64,000 nt of DNA from Serinicoccus profundi (GTDB lineage Bacteria > Actinomycetota > Actinomycetes > Actinomycetales > Dermatophilaceae). The notes beneath the pieces were generated by a model. The model worked only from the letters and a program-made list of their open reading frames with translations. It searched no databases and was not told the DNA's origin. Numbering within the stretch: the first letter of the stretch is position 1; every line of letters begins with the position of its first letter. Below, in pieces: positions 36,209 through 45,246 of the stretch. Both the position numbers and the translations under genes were made by a program. The DNA lies in assembly GCF_008001015.1 (NCBI RefSeq), contig NZ_CP042862.1, forward strand, positions 2,418,001-2,482,000. The letters run 5' to 3'.

Positions 36209-37480
36209 ATGAGCACCACTGCACAGGCCGTCCTCCCCCTGGCCCTGGCCCTCCTCGTGGGCGTGGCCCTCGGGTGGGCGATCGGGCGTTCGGGCCTGCG
36301 CGCGCGGCTGGCCCGGGCCGACACCGAGGTGGCCCTCGCGCGGGCCGACCGCGATCGTGAGCGGTCGCGGGCCGAGGAGCTCCAGCAGGTGCTCGAGGAG
36401 ACCGACCAGGAGGAGGAGAGCGACCGGCGCACGGCGGCCGAGCTGGCCCCCCTGCGCGCGTCCCTGGAGCGTGTCGAGCGCCAGGTCCGCACCCTGGAGC
36501 GGGACCGCGTCGAGCAGTTCGGGCAGGTCGGGGAGCACCTCGACCAGGTGGTGGCGCAGACCCGCGCGCTGCAGGAGCAGACGGCCGCCCTCTCGGGCGC
36601 GCTCTCCGCCTCGGGCACGCGTGGGACGTGGGGGGAGGTGCAGCTGCGCCGGGTCATGGAGCACGCCGGCATGCTGGCCCGGTGCGACTTCGACGAGCAG
36701 GTCGGGGCGGTCAGCCGGCACGACGCGCGGGTGCGCCCCGACGCCGTGGTGCGCCTGCCCGGCGACAAGGTGCTCGTCGTGGACAGCAAGGCACCGCTGT
36801 CCGCTTTCCTGCGCGCCCAGGCGCCGGAGCGCTCCCCCGCTCAGGTCGACGACCTGCTGCGCGACCACGCTGCGGCGCTCCGTGGCCACGTCGACGCGCT
36901 GGCGGCCAAGGACTACTGGTCGGCCTTCACGGTCTCCCCCGAGCTGGTCATCTGCTTCGTGCCCAGCGACGCGGTGCTGGCCGCCGCCCTGCGCGCGGCC
37001 CCCGACCTCTACGACCACGCGCAGTCCCGCAAGGTCGTGCTGGCCTCCCCGGCCACGCTGCTCGCGGTCCTGCGCGCGACCGCCCTGGCCTGGCAGCAGG
37101 ACTCCCTGGCCGGCAACGCCCGCGAGCTGCTCGCGCTCGGCACCGAGCTGCACCAGCGGTTGGGCACCGTCGGGCGGCACACCCGGGCCATGGGCTCGGC
37201 ACTGCGCCGCTCGGTCGAGGCCTACAACCAGCTGGTCGGCACCTTGGAGTCGCGGGTCATGGTGACCTCCCGGCGGATGAGCGAGCTCGGTCTCGCCGAG
37301 GACGAGCACCCGGTGCTGGCGCCGCTGGAGGTGGCGCCCCGACCCACCGGCCCCGACTGGCTGGCCGCCGAGCTGGCCGACGGGACGCCGCAGCGCACCC
37401 TCGGCGGGGAGCTCGAGTCGGGGGACGACAGCACCCCGGACGAGGCGTCAGGCCGTGACGGACGGCGCCGGACGGGTTAA
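36209..37480 (+). CDS. rmuC: RmuC family DNA recombination protein
   Basis: 423 residues. One N-terminal membrane anchor (LPLALALLVGVALGWAIG), a coiled coil of about 110 residues rich in Arg/Glu, then the RmuC nuclease-like domain: GTRGTWGEVQLRRVMEHAGM, then RPDAVVRLPGDKVLVVDSKA with the PD-(D/E)XK-type residues, SPELVICFVPSDAVLAAAL and the C-terminal QDSLAGNARELLALG. RmuC limits DNA inversion and is thought to cleave or process DNA structures. The ATG at 36209 gives MSTTAQAVLPLALAL; the longer frame would add a non-family leader. The last 26 bp overlap the start of the protease remnant in another frame. Confidence 0.9.
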   Translation: MSTTAQAVLPLALALLVGVALGWAIGRSGLRARLARADTEVALARADRDRERSRAEELQQVLEETDQEEESDRRTAAELAPLRASLERVERQVRTLERDRVEQFGQVGEHLDQVVAQTRALQEQTAALSGALSASGTRGTWGEVQLRRVMEHAGMLARCDFDEQVGAVSRHDARVRPDAVVRLPGDKVLVVDSKAPLSAFLRAQAPERSPAQVDDLLRDHAAALRGHVDALAAKDYWSAFTVSPELVICFVPSDAVLAAALRAAPDLYDHAQSRKVVLASPATLLAVLRATALAWQQDSLAGNARELLALGTELHQRLGTVGRHTRAMGSALRRSVEAYNQLVGTLESRVMVTSRRMSELGLAEDEHPVLAPLEVAPRPTGPDWLAAELADGTPQRTLGGELESGDDSTPDEASGRDGRRRTG

Positions 37481-38183
37481 CACCGCCCTGCGGGCCGCGT
37501 GGCGCTGCACCGGCACCATGCTCGACGAGTCCACCTTCCTCACCGCCGGCCACTGCACCTACGGCGCGGAGGCCGTCAGCCTCTGGTTCGACGAGGACGT
37601 CGACCAGCTGACCTGGGCCGACTTCGGCTTCTTCTCCGACGCCCAGGTCAACGCCGACGCGTGGAGCACCACGGCCCTGTCCCACCCCGACTACGACGAC
37701 TCGGCGTTCTACCTGCCCTACGTCGGCGTGGTGGACGACGTCGTCCTCAACCCCGGCACGACCTTCGAGGCCTACGGCGAGCTGCCCGAGCTCGGCTACT
37801 GGGACGAGCAGCTGGCGACCCGCAAGCGGGACCGCGACAGCTACACCACGGTCGGTTACGGCTTGCAGCGCAGCCTCCCCGACCAGGGCGCCGCGACCTT
37901 GACCGAGGCCCTGTGGGTCCGGCTCAAGGCGCACGGTGAGCTGCTCGGCAACCGCCAGTTCGACGGCGGCAAGACCAACGACGCCTATGTCGTGCTCACC
38001 AACAACGCCAACACCGGAGGCACCTGCTCGGGGGACTCCGGCGGTCCGACCTTCATCGAGGACACCACCACGGTGGTGGGGGTCACCTCCTTCGGCGTCA
38101 ACACGACGTGCACCGGCACCGGTGGCGTCTACCGCATCGACACCGTCGACGACCTGGCCTGGATCAGCAGCTTCGTGGGCTGA
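37455..38183 (+). pseudogene. Trypsin-like (S1) serine protease, N-terminally truncated and probably inactive
   Basis: 242 residues remain. The His site is complete (DESTFLTAGHCTYG) and so is the Ser site (GGTCSGDSGGPTFI), with the conserved ending GVYRIDTVDDLAWISSFV. The signal peptide and the first strands are missing: the frame starts only about 15 residues before the CTGT that normally lies deep in the domain, and the start codon is inside rmuC. The region that should give the catalytic Asp (usually NDVGVVVL after the HPDY segment) reads LPYVGVVDDVVL, as if residues were lost. I therefore read it as a decayed secreted protease left after a deletion that joined it to rmuC. A functional cytoplasmic form is the less likely alternative. 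Confidence 0.6.
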
Positions 38184-38209
38184 GACAGCTCCAGGACAGC
38201 AGGGCAGAC

Positions 38210-38243
38210 GTCCGGGCGGGGTCGCGTGCGACCCCGCCCGGAC
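38210..38243. terminator. 16-bp perfect hairpin between convergent genes
   Basis: Arms 38210-38225 and 38228-38243 are perfect complements (GTCCGGGCGGGGTCGC on the left) with two bases at the centre. It lies 27 nt after the protease stop and 7 nt beyond the stop of the convergent ABC ATPase, so it can serve both strands. No T-tract on either side. Confidence 0.7.
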
Positions 38244-38249
38244 CTGTCC

Positions 38250-39017
38250 TCAGTGCTGGCCGAGCTCGGCCAGGAAGGCGCGTCCGCGCTCGCTGCTCGG
38301 GCGTCCCAGGACGTTCTCGGGGGGCCCTTGCTCAGCGATGCCGCCGTCGGCGAGCAGGACCACCCGGTCGGCCGCGTCGCGCGCGAAGCGCATCTCGTGG
38401 GTCACCACGACCATGGTCATCCCCTCGGAGGCCAGGTCCTTCATCACCTTGAGGACCTCCCCCACCAGCTCGGGGTCCAGCGCCGAGGTGGGCTCGTCGA
38501 AGAGCATCAACGCCGGATCCATCGCCAGCGCCCGGGCGATCGCCACCCGCTGCTGCTGGCCACCGGAGAGGTTGTCCGGGTAGGCGTCGGCCTTGTGGTC
38601 CAGGCCCACCCGCTCGAGCAGGGTGTGCGCCCGATCCTTGGCCTCGGCGGCACTGCGGCCCAGGACCTCACGCTGCGCGACGCAGATGTTCTCCCGCACG
38701 GTCATGTGGGGGAACAGGTTGAACGACTGGAAGACCATCCCGATGCGCGACCGGATGCCGTTGAGGTGCTTCTCGTCGTAGTTGAGCCGCTCGCCACCGA
38801 CGTCCGTCGTACCATCGGTGATGCGCTCCAACCCGTTGATGCAGCGCAGCAGGGTGGACTTGCCGGCCCCGGAGGGCCCGATGAGACAGACCACCTCGCC
38901 CCGCGCCACGTCCAGGTCGATCCCGTCCAGCACCGTCGTGGACCCGAAGGCCTTGACGATGCCACGGAGGCGGACGACCGGCTCACCGCTCGTCGCCGTG
39001 CTGTCCTCGATCGCCAT
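38250..39017 (-). CDS. Polar amino acid ABC transporter ATPase (GlnQ-type)
   Basis: 255 residues. Walker [19 protein letters not shown] (the RCIN sequence is typical of the PAAT family), Q-loop [17 protein letters not shown], signature [19 protein letters not shown], Walker [15 protein letters not shown], switch [10 protein letters not shown]. It energises uptake of a polar amino acid, probably glutamine, glutamate or a basic residue; the ligand is inferred by family only. ATG at 39017 overlaps the permease stop as TGATG, so the three genes 40543 to 38250 are one operon ending at the hairpin 38210-38243. Confidence 0.93.
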   Translation of the reverse strand: MAIEDSTATSGEPVVRLRGIVKAFGSTTVLDGIDLDVARGEVVCLIGPSGAGKSTLLRCINGLERITDGTTDVGGERLNYDEKHLNGIRSRIGMVFQSFNLFPHMTVRENICVAQREVLGRSAAEAKDRAHTLLERVGLDHKADAYPDNLSGGQQQRVAIARALAMDPALMLFDEPTSALDPELVGEVLKVMKDLASEGMTMVVVTHEMRFARDAADRVVLLADGGIAEQGPPENVLGRPSSERGRAFLAELGQH

Positions 39018-39715
39018 CAGAACACTCCTTCGCTCTTGGCCTTGGCCTTCGCCTGCACCTCGGGCCGCCGGTGCTTGCTCAGGCGCGACTCCAGCCTATT
39101 GACCAGCAGCGTCAGCACCAGCACGATGGCGAGGTAGTAGATCGCCACCACCACGTAGGACGTGAGCGGCTGATAGGTGGAGGCGGCCATGTTCTGCGAG
39201 GTGCGGAACAGCTCGGTCATCCCGATGAAGGCGACCAGCGAGGAGTCCTTCACCGCGATGATGTACTGGTTGCCCAGCACCGGGAGGGTGGTGCGCAGCG
39301 CCAACGGCGCCTGCACCCGCTTGAGGGTCTTGAGCCGGGACATCCCCAACGACCGTGCCGCCTCGGTGAGGCCCTTCGGCACCGCCTGGAAGCCCGAGCG
39401 GATGATCTCCGCGATGTAGGCCGAGTTGTGGAACGCCAGCGCAAGCGCCCCGGCCCAGAACGCGGGCAGGGTCACGACGTAGGCCAGACCGAAGTAGATG
39501 ATGAAGATCTGCGTGATGAGCGGGGTCCCGCGGACCAGCCCGATGTAGGCGGTCGCGAGCCATCGCAGCGGGCGCACCGCACTCATCGCCATCCAGGCGA
39601 CGACCGCACCGGCCACCATCGCCAGCACCAGGGACACCGCGGTCAGGCTGAGGGTGACCCAGGTGGCCTCCAGGAACAGCGGCGCATACTCCGCGAAGAG
39701 GGAGACGAAGTCCAC
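39017..39715 (-). CDS. Polar amino acid ABC transporter permease (HisM/GlnP type)
   Basis: 232 residues, five hydrophobic helices. The N-terminal [23 protein letters not shown] helix, the [18 protein letters not shown] segment and the EAA loop [20 protein letters not shown] are characteristic of the His/Glu/Gln permease family. Start GTG at 39715 ([12 protein letters not shown]). A basic C-terminal tail ([19 protein letters not shown]) follows the last helix. The receptor gene ends 9 nt upstream, and the ATPase start overlaps its stop. Only one permease is encoded, so it probably acts as a homodimer. Confidence 0.93.
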   Translation of the reverse strand: MDFVSLFAEYAPLFLEATWVTLSLTAVSLVLAMVAGAVVAWMAMSAVRPLRWLATAYIGLVRGTPLITQIFIIYFGLAYVVTLPAFWAGALALAFHNSAYIAEIIRSGFQAVPKGLTEAARSLGMSRLKTLKRVQAPLALRTTLPVLGNQYIIAVKDSSLVAFIGMTELFRTSQNMAASTYQPLTSYVVVAIYYLAIVLVLTLLVNRLESRLSKHRRPEVQAKAKAKSEGVF

Positions 39716-39724
39716 GGTCCTGCC

Positions 39725-40543
39725 TCAGTCGTCGGTCGAGCCGGCGACGTCGCCCGAGATGTCCTGACCGAAGTAGCGCTCGCTGATCTCCGCGTAGGTG
39801 CCGTCCTCGATGATCGCCTGCAGCGCCTCGTCGAGGTCCTCCACCAGGGCGGCGTTGCCCTTCTTGACGGCGAAGGCAGGCTCCTCGGTGTAGAGCGGGT
39901 CGCCGCACTCCACGACGTCCAGCCCGGCCTCCTCGATCTGGTGCAGCCCGACGAGCCGGTCGGTCATCACCGCGTCCAGCCGACCGGTGCCCAGGTCGCG
40001 CAGCGCCACCACGTCGGAGTCGAAGGTGCGCACCTCCCCGACCCAGTCGCCGCCCTCCTCATCGAGGTAGTCCTGGTAGGTCGTGCCGGTCGCGACCCCG
40101 ACCGTGGGGGCGTCCAGCTCGGTGATGTCGGTGCACTCGGTGCCGGCCTGGACGAAGGCCTGGGCGCCGGAGCTGTAGTAGCCATCGGTGAAGTCGACCG
40201 CCTCGGCGCGCTCCTCGGTAGGCGTCATCGAGGCGATGAGCACGTCGTAGCGGTTGGCCTGGACGCCACCGATGAGCGAGGCGAAGGCGGCCGTCTCCGA
40301 CTGCATCTCCAGGCCCAGCTCCTCGGCGACCGCGGCGCCGATGTCGTAGTCGAAGCCGGTGAGCTCGTTGCCCTCGAAGTAGCTGAACGGCTGGAACTCC
40401 CCGCTCATCGCGACGACCAGGGTGCCGTCCTCGACCAGCTGGGGCTCTCCTCCGGCCTCGGACCCGCCGCCGTTGCCGCAGGCGGACAAGGCGAGGGCGC
40501 TGACGGCGAGCGCGCCGAGGAGAGTGGTGCGGGATGCGGTCAT
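39725..40543 (-). CDS. Polar amino acid ABC transporter substrate-binding lipoprotein
   Basis: 272 residues. Lipobox LSAC (Cys near 22) after a short basic start, a GNGGGSEAGGEP linker, then the SBP_bac_3 fold: LVVAMSGEFQPFSYFEGNEL, TGFDYDIGAAVAEELGLEM, DVLIASMTPTEERAEAVDFT, GVATGTTYQDYL and the ending DGTYAEISERYFGQD. The start codon 40543 has GAGGAG upstream, within the CGATGA/TCATCG hairpin loop. A -10 TATGGT at 40650-40645 implies a leader of about 95 nt that can fold a GC-rich hairpin (about 40603-40635). The leader could be regulatory; no known riboswitch is recognised. Confidence 0.92.
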   Translation of the reverse strand: MTASRTTLLGALAVSALALSACGNGGGSEAGGEPQLVEDGTLVVAMSGEFQPFSYFEGNELTGFDYDIGAAVAEELGLEMQSETAAFASLIGGVQANRYDVLIASMTPTEERAEAVDFTDGYYSSGAQAFVQAGTECTDITELDAPTVGVATGTTYQDYLDEEGGDWVGEVRTFDSDVVALRDLGTGRLDAVMTDRLVGLHQIEEAGLDVVECGDPLYTEEPAFAVKKGNAALVEDLDEALQAIIEDGTYAEISERYFGQDISGDVAGSTDD

Positions 40544-40799
40544 GACGATGAACTCCTCATCGATTCAGCGGGAGCCGCCGGTCTGCGCGCTCCCTCGGGA
40601 CGCCAGGCCCTCCGTCTCCCCCGACGGGACCTGGGCACCCGACCACCATAGACACGGCCCGCGGACCCGAGGGACGCTGCGGGCAGGGGTTGCCCTCCCG
40701 CCCGGGGGCTGTTACGCACGCGCGCGTTGGGCTACCCCGACCATCAGCGGGCGGCACGGCATACCGTGATCGAACCGTGACCTGCGATCCCCACCCGGA

Positions 40800-40867
40800 C
40801 TGACCACGGCCTAGCACGACCTCCATGAAGAAATACCCCGATGAGGGTCGTGCTAGGCCGTGGTCAG
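40800..40867. repeat. Perfect 22-bp inverted repeat with 24-nt loop
   Basis: Arms 40800-40821 and 40846-40867 are exact complements; each arm contains GGCCTAGCACGACC or its complement. The loop is AT-richer (CATGAAGAAATACCCCGATG). It lies 35 nt beyond the ispH stop, in the 358-bp gap before the amino acid transporter. It may be a T-less ispH terminator or a small palindromic repeat element. The rest of the gap holds the transporter promoter, its leader and one GGCATACC octamer at 40756. Confidence 0.75.
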
Positions 40868-40901
40868 TTGTCGCGGAGCGGGCGGCCACGCCCCCTGGGG
40901 C

Positions 40902-41987
40902 TCAGCGCAGCGAGCCGTCGCGGCCGCTGGGTATGGCGCCCGGGTCGTGCTGAAGCTTCTTGACATCGTGACCTGCGGCCTTGAGGTCGCGGCGGATCTC
41001 GGTCGGCAGGGCGAAGAGCAGGGACTCCTCTGCGGCGGTGACCGCCTGGACGTCCTCGAAGCCGCGCTCGGCGAGCCAGTCCAGCACGTCGCGGACGAGC
41101 ACCTCGGGCACGCTCGCCCCGCTGGTCACCCCCACCGTGCGGACGCCCTCCAGCCAGGCCTCGTCGATCTCGTCGGCGTAGTCGACGAGGTGGCCGTCGC
41201 GGGAGCCGTACTCCAGCGCCACCTCCACGAGCCGCTTGGAGTTGGAGGAGTTCTGGGAGCCGACGACGATCATGAGGTCGCAGTCGGTGGCCATCTGCTT
41301 GACCGCGACCTGACGGTTCTGGGTGGCGTAGCAGATGTCGTCGCTGGGCGGGTCCTGCAGCTTGGGGAACTTCTCGCGCAGCCGGCGGACCGTCTCCATC
41401 GTCTCATCGACGCTCAGCGTCGTCTGGGACAGCCAGACCACCTTGTCGGGGTCGCGCACCTCGATGGCGTCCACGTGGTCCGGGCTCTCCACGAGGGTGA
41501 TGTGCTCGGGCGCCTCCCCCGCGGTGCCCTCGACCTCCTCGTGCCCGGCGTGCCCGACGAGCAGGATGTCGAAGTCGTCGTCGGCGAAGCGGACCGCCTC
41601 CCGGTGCACCTTGGTCACGAGCGGGCACGTGGCGTCGATGGTCTTCAGCGACAGCTGACGCGCCTCCTCGTGCACCGCCGGGCTCACCCCGTGCGCCGAG
41701 AAGATCACCCGGGCACCCTCGGGCACCTCGTCGGTCTCCTCCACGAAGATCGCGCCCCGCTTCTCCAGGGTCCGGACGACGTGCTTGTTGTGGACGATCT
41801 CCTTGCGCACGTAGACCGGGGGGCCGTAGAGCTCCAGGGCCTTCTCCACGGTGACGACGGCCCGGTCCACCCCCGCGCAGTAGCCGCGCGGCGCCGCGAG
41901 CAGGACCCGCTTGCCGCTCTCGGAGGGGTCGCCGGTCGGCACGTCGATCGCCTCGGTCGGTCGGGTGGACGGCGTTGCAGAAGTCAC
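40902..41987 (-). CDS. ispH: 4-hydroxy-3-methylbut-2-enyl diphosphate reductase
   Basis: Last enzyme of the MEP isoprenoid pathway; a [4Fe-4S] protein that makes IPP and DMAPP from HMBPP. The 361 residues keep all three cluster-ligand cysteines: C37 ([11 protein letters not shown]), C121 ([12 protein letters not shown]) and C219 ([11 protein letters not shown]). The HVNKHVV-type substrate His region reads [12 protein letters not shown]. The GTG at 41987 is 7 nt after a -10 TAAACT, so translation is leaderless and the first 25 or so residues are an actinobacterial extension. It is transcribed away from xseA and the upstream hydrolase, whose stop codon overlaps the promoter. Confidence 0.96.
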   Translation of the reverse strand: MTSATPSTRPTEAIDVPTGDPSESGKRVLLAAPRGYCAGVDRAVVTVEKALELYGPPVYVRKEIVHNKHVVRTLEKRGAIFVEETDEVPEGARVIFSAHGVSPAVHEEARQLSLKTIDATCPLVTKVHREAVRFADDDFDILLVGHAGHEEVEGTAGEAPEHITLVESPDHVDAIEVRDPDKVVWLSQTTLSVDETMETVRRLREKFPKLQDPPSDDICYATQNRQVAVKQMATDCDLMIVVGSQNSSNSKRLVEVALEYGSRDGHLVDYADEIDEAWLEGVRTVGVTSGASVPEVLVRDVLDWLAERGFEDVQAVTAAEESLLFALPTEIRRDLKAAGHDVKKLQHDPGAIPSGRDGSLR

Positions 41988-41994
41988 GCTGCCC

Positions 41995-42000
41995 AGTTTA
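41995..42000 (-). promoter_or_regulatory. Leaderless-type -10 element TAAACT for ispH
   Basis: On the minus strand TAAACT is followed by 7 nt and the GTG of ispH. Its TAA is at the same time the stop codon of the upstream alpha/beta hydrolase gene, so coding and promoter overlap by three bases. Confidence 0.6.
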
Positions 42001-42798
42001 GGCGCTGCCCCTGGACACTCCCCGAACGCCGCCTTCCCCGGGCCCTCCCGCGCCCACGGCGGCGCGCAGCACCGCCGCCACCTGCTCGGGGTGGGTGGCC
42101 GGCATGAGGTGGGAGGCGCGAGGGATGGTCACCACCTCCACCTCCTGGCACGCGGCGGCATACCGCTGCACGTGGAGCCGCATCTGGTCGAACTGGCCGT
42201 TGACGAGGATCACCGGGGCGTCCACCGACCGCAGGAGGTCCGGACTCGCGTGCGTCATCACGAGCTCCCAGGCGGCCGGGAGCGCAGCGTATGCCGCACC
42301 GCCCGGCAGGACGAGGGCGTGCTCGCCCCGCGCCCCCAGGCCCCGCATGACGGCATTCGCCACCCGGGCCATCCGGTCGGGACCGACCACGGGGAGCAGC
42401 CGGGCGAACCCGCGGTAGACGCCGGACAAGCGGGTCCGGGGATCCGCCGTCGCACCGATGAGCACCAGGTGCGCGAGGCTCCCCGGGTGCTCGGCGGCCC
42501 ACATCATGGCGACGTAGCCCCCGAGGCTGTGCCCGCACAGGACCGGAGCAGGCCCTCCCTCACCCCGGGCGCGACGCACCGCCTCGGTGATCGTGTCGAG
42601 GGCCGCGTCGGCGGTGAACTCCTCCCCCACCCGCTCGCCGTGACCCGGCAGGTCGACCGTGACCAGCTCGACGTCCGGAAGAAGTGCCCGGTACGGCCCC
42701 CACTGCGCCGCGCTCATCCGGGTCCCGTGGACGAGCACGAGGCGTGGCCGGGTCGCCCCCCGCCCCGTCCCGGTGTCGCTGCCCGTGCCCGCGCCCAT
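41998..42798 (-). CDS. Alpha/beta hydrolase
   Basis: 266 residues. HG oxyanion motif [20 protein letters not shown], nucleophile elbow [17 protein letters not shown] (Ser near 92), acidic residue in the NGQFDQMR region and His in [15 protein letters not shown], so the catalytic set is present. No signal peptide. The Thr/Gly-rich N-terminus ([14 protein letters not shown]) is variable; the true start could be a little downstream. Substrate unknown; resembles the large group of esterases or lactonases. It ends within the ispH promoter and diverges from xseA across about 70 bp. Confidence 0.8.
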   Translation of the reverse strand: MGAGTGSDTGTGRGATRPRLVLVHGTRMSAAQWGPYRALLPDVELVTVDLPGHGERVGEEFTADAALDTITEAVRRARGEGGPAPVLCGHSLGGYVAMMWAAEHPGSLAHLVLIGATADPRTRLSGVYRGFARLLPVVGPDRMARVANAVMRGLGARGEHALVLPGGAAYAALPAAWELVMTHASPDLLRSVDAPVILVNGQFDQMRLHVQRYAAACQEVEVVTIPRASHLMPATHPEQVAAVLRAAVGAGGPGEGGVRGVSRGSA

Positions 42799-42855
42799 CT
42801 GCGCAGTCTCCCAGGGCGCCGCGCGGCGGGGGGAGGCCGGCCCCGACGCACGGCA

Positions 42856-42861
42856 TACCCT
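42856..42861 (+). promoter_or_regulatory. Leaderless-type -10 element TACCCT for xseA
   Basis: TACCCT, 6 nt, then the GTG at 42868. The -10 forms part of a GGCATACC octamer (42853-42860), one of several non-coding copies of this repeated word. Confidence 0.55.
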
Positions 42862-42867
42862 GAGCGG

Positions 42868-44103
42868 GTGCCGTCACCGCAGCTGCCACCGACCGCCCGG
42901 GAGACCACCGCCGCCTCCCCGTGGCCGGTGCGCACCCTGTCGATGAAGATCAGCGACTACGTCGACAAGATGTCGCCGCTGTGGGTCGAGGGGCAGATCG
43001 TCCAGCTCAACCGGCGCCCCGGGATGTCGACCGCCTTCCTCACCCTGCGCGACACCGACGTCGACATGTCCCTCTCGGTCGCCATCCCCACCGGTGCGCT
43101 GGACGCCATGCCGGCACCGCCGGAGACGGGCGCCCGGGTCGTCGTCCACGCCAAACCGACCTTCTGGACCAAGCGCGGCACCCTGCAGCTCGAGGCGCGC
43201 CAGATGCGCCACGTGGGCGTCGGTGAGCTGCTGGCCCGGCTCGAGCACCTGCGTCAGCTGCTGCGCAGCGAGGGGATCTTCGACGCCGCCCGCAAGCGAC
43301 CGTTGCCCTTCCTCCCCCGCCGGGTCGGCCTCATCACCGGCCGGGCCACCGCCGCCGAACGCGACGTGCTGGCCGGGGTGGCGCGCCGCTGGCCCGCCGC
43401 CGTCGTCGAGGTCCGCCAGGTCCCGGTGCAGGGCACCGAGACAGTCACCGCCGTGACCGCCGCGCTGCGCGAGCTCGACGCGCATCCCGAGGTCGAGGTC
43501 ATCGTCATCGCCCGGGGCGGCGGCTCCTTCGAGGACCTCCTCCCCTTCTCCAACGAGGCCCTGGTCCGGGCGGTGTCCTCGGCCGGCACCCCGGTGGTGT
43601 CGGCGATCGGGCACGAGAGCGACACCCCCCTGCTGGACTTCGTCGCCGACCTGCGGGCCTCAACCCCCACCCACGCCGCCGCGGCGGTGGTCCCGGACGT
43701 GGCCGATGAGCTCGCGGGGCTGCGCACGGTGGCCGCGCGCTCGCGCCGCGCCCTCACGACCCGCATCGCCCGGGAGCGCGAGCGGCTCGTGGACCTCATG
43801 GCGCGTCCGGTCATGGCTGACCGGGCCGCCATCGTGGCCCAGCACCGCCGAGACATCGGCGACCTGCACGGCCGCGGCCGGTCGGCCCTGGACACCCGCC
43901 TGGACCGCGAGCGCGACCGCAGCGACCAGCTGCGGCGTCACCTGCGCGCCGTCTCGCCCCAGCACACGCTCGAGCGGGGGTATGCCGTCGTGCGACACGC
44001 CGACGGCGCCATCGTCCGCGACCAAGAGGAGGTCGAGGCCAAGGAGCTCCTGCGCGTCACCGTCGCGCACGGCGACTTCGCGGTGCGGCCGGTCACCCGG
44101 TAG
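42868..44103 (+). CDS. xseA: Exodeoxyribonuclease VII large subunit
   Basis: 411 residues. Single-strand-specific exonuclease VII catalytic subunit. The N-terminal OB-fold reads SPLWVEGQIVQLNRRPGMST, the catalytic domain has the conserved IARGGGSFEDLLPFSNEALVRA and GHESDTPLLDFVADLRASTPTHAA segments, a long coiled coil follows (RIARERERLVDLMARPVMAD), and the C-terminal strand block ends LERGYAVVRHADG. The GTG at 42868 is fixed by the leaderless promoter; an upstream in-frame extension is Arg/Pro-rich and not family-like. XseA normally sits directly before xseB; here a MerR-type gene on the other strand separates them. Confidence 0.95.
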   Translation: MPSPQLPPTARETTAASPWPVRTLSMKISDYVDKMSPLWVEGQIVQLNRRPGMSTAFLTLRDTDVDMSLSVAIPTGALDAMPAPPETGARVVVHAKPTFWTKRGTLQLEARQMRHVGVGELLARLEHLRQLLRSEGIFDAARKRPLPFLPRRVGLITGRATAAERDVLAGVARRWPAAVVEVRQVPVQGTETVTAVTAALRELDAHPEVEVIVIARGGGSFEDLLPFSNEALVRAVSSAGTPVVSAIGHESDTPLLDFVADLRASTPTHAAAAVVPDVADELAGLRTVAARSRRALTTRIARERERLVDLMARPVMADRAAIVAQHRRDIGDLHGRGRSALDTRLDRERDRSDQLRRHLRAVSPQHTLERGYAVVRHADGAIVRDQEEVEAKELLRVTVAHGDFAVRPVTR

Positions 44104-44151
44104 GGCCCAGGCCGTCTCCGCCGCAGGTCCGGCACAGGTGCAGCAGGAGAC

Positions 44152-45180
44152 TCACGGTGCCTCGCGCGGCGCGATCGGCATGAGCAGGGCGAGCCGCTCG
44201 CCGTCGTCGGCGCTGAGCACGAGAGGGCCGACCCCGCTGGGCAGCCGGAGCTGACCACCCGGGCCGACACCCTCGAGCGCCTCCAGCAGGAAGGGCCGGG
44301 AGACGAGGTGCCCTCCAGGCAGCTCGACGACGTCGTCGGCCTCCGCGTGCCTCACCCCCTCCCCGGTCGTGCGCGCCACCACGTCCTCGATCTCCTCGAC
44401 GCCCTGCGACAGCGTGTCCTGACCGACGGCCTGCTCGATGACGACGCGGTAGTCAGGGAAGGCGGCGTCCATCCCGGCCACCGCGAGGTCACTGCTCGCG
44501 CCGCGCACCTCCAGCCCGGCATGCGCCAGGCCGACCTCGACGACCCCCGCGTCCTGGGCGAGGTGTGCCACCACCGCATCCAGCGCCGGAGCCTCCAGCA
44601 GCACGCCGGGGCCGCCCCCACCCGGCCCTGCGCTCCCGGCCGTCACGGTCTTCCCGGCGACGGCGACCTTCGCCATGGCGAGCCGGTAGCGGTCCGTCGC
44701 CACGACGTGCAGACCGTCCTCGTCGCCCTCGAGCAGGACCGCCCCCAGCGCGGGGAGCTCGGGGTCCCGCGCCACGGCATACCGGACGCGGGTCAGGGCC
44801 TGCAGCAGCCGGGCGCCGTCCACCCGCACCCGGGCACACCCGTCGACGGCGAGCGCCATGAGGCGTCCGACCTCCGACCGCGCCTGTCGCAGGCCCGTCT
44901 CCAGCCGGCGCAGGTGGGACTGAAGGAGGTCGTCGACGGTCTCGGCGTCCGGGCCCGCGTCCAGCACCGCCGCCATCTCCGCCAGCGGCAGCTCGATGCG
45001 GCGCATCCCTGCGAGCAGCCTGGCCTGCCGCACCTGGGTCGCGTGGTAGCGGCGGTAACCCGTGAAAGGGTCCACGGACGTGGCGGGCAGCAGGCCCTGA
45101 CGGTCGTAGAAGCGCAGCGCGCTGACGGTGAGGCCGCTACGTCGCGAGATCTCGCCGATCGACAGGAGGTCATCAGACAT
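44152..45180 (-). CDS. MerR-family regulator fused to DNA polymerase III beta-clamp-like domains
   Basis: 342 residues in one frame. Residues 5-75 are a MerR winged helix (SIGEISRRSGLTVSALRFYD, GYRRYHATQVRQARLL), followed by the MerR dimerisation coil (to about 112). Residues 120-250 match the second domain of bacterial beta clamps (DnaN): LLQALTRVRYAVARDPELPA, GAVLLEGDEDGLHVVATDRY with the ATDRYRL sequence, a GVLLEAPALDAVVAHL strand-helix, and AAFPDYRVVIEQ. Residues 282-338 resemble the third clamp domain, ending SADDGERLALLMPI, as DnaN ends in LMPMRL. Clamp domain 1 is absent. The ATG at 45180 has GAGGG 7 nt upstream. A canonical MerR operator lies at 45193-45217. The gene lies between xseA and xseB. 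MerR/DnaN fusions are seen sporadically in actinobacteria; the function is unknown. Ligand sensing by a clamp fold or a link to DNA repair are both inference. Confidence 0.82.
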   Translation of the reverse strand: MSDDLLSIGEISRRSGLTVSALRFYDRQGLLPATSVDPFTGYRRYHATQVRQARLLAGMRRIELPLAEMAAVLDAGPDAETVDDLLQSHLRRLETGLRQARSEVGRLMALAVDGCARVRVDGARLLQALTRVRYAVARDPELPALGAVLLEGDEDGLHVVATDRYRLAMAKVAVAGKTVTAGSAGPGGGGPGVLLEAPALDAVVAHLAQDAGVVEVGLAHAGLEVRGASSDLAVAGMDAAFPDYRVVIEQAVGQDTLSQGVEEIEDVVARTTGEGVRHAEADDVVELPGGHLVSRPFLLEALEGVGPGGQLRLPSGVGPLVLSADDGERLALLMPIAPREAP

Positions 45181-45192
45181 GTGCACACCCTC

Positions 45193-45217
45193 GACCCTCG
45201 ACCAGGGTGAGGGTCAA
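45193..45217 (-). promoter_or_regulatory. MerR-type operator: GACCCTC-N9-GAGGGTC overlapping TTGACC -35
   Basis: The inverted repeat has arms 45193-45199 and 45209-45215. On the minus strand TTGACC (45217-45212) forms a -35 running into the repeat, the standard layout of MerR-controlled promoters. It starts 13 nt before the MerR/clamp ATG, so autoregulation is likely. It is also about 44-66 bp upstream of the xseB start, so xseB could be co-regulated. Confidence 0.65.
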
Positions 45218-45246
45218 CCGACACCCTCACCCGAGCGGCTTCGGCG

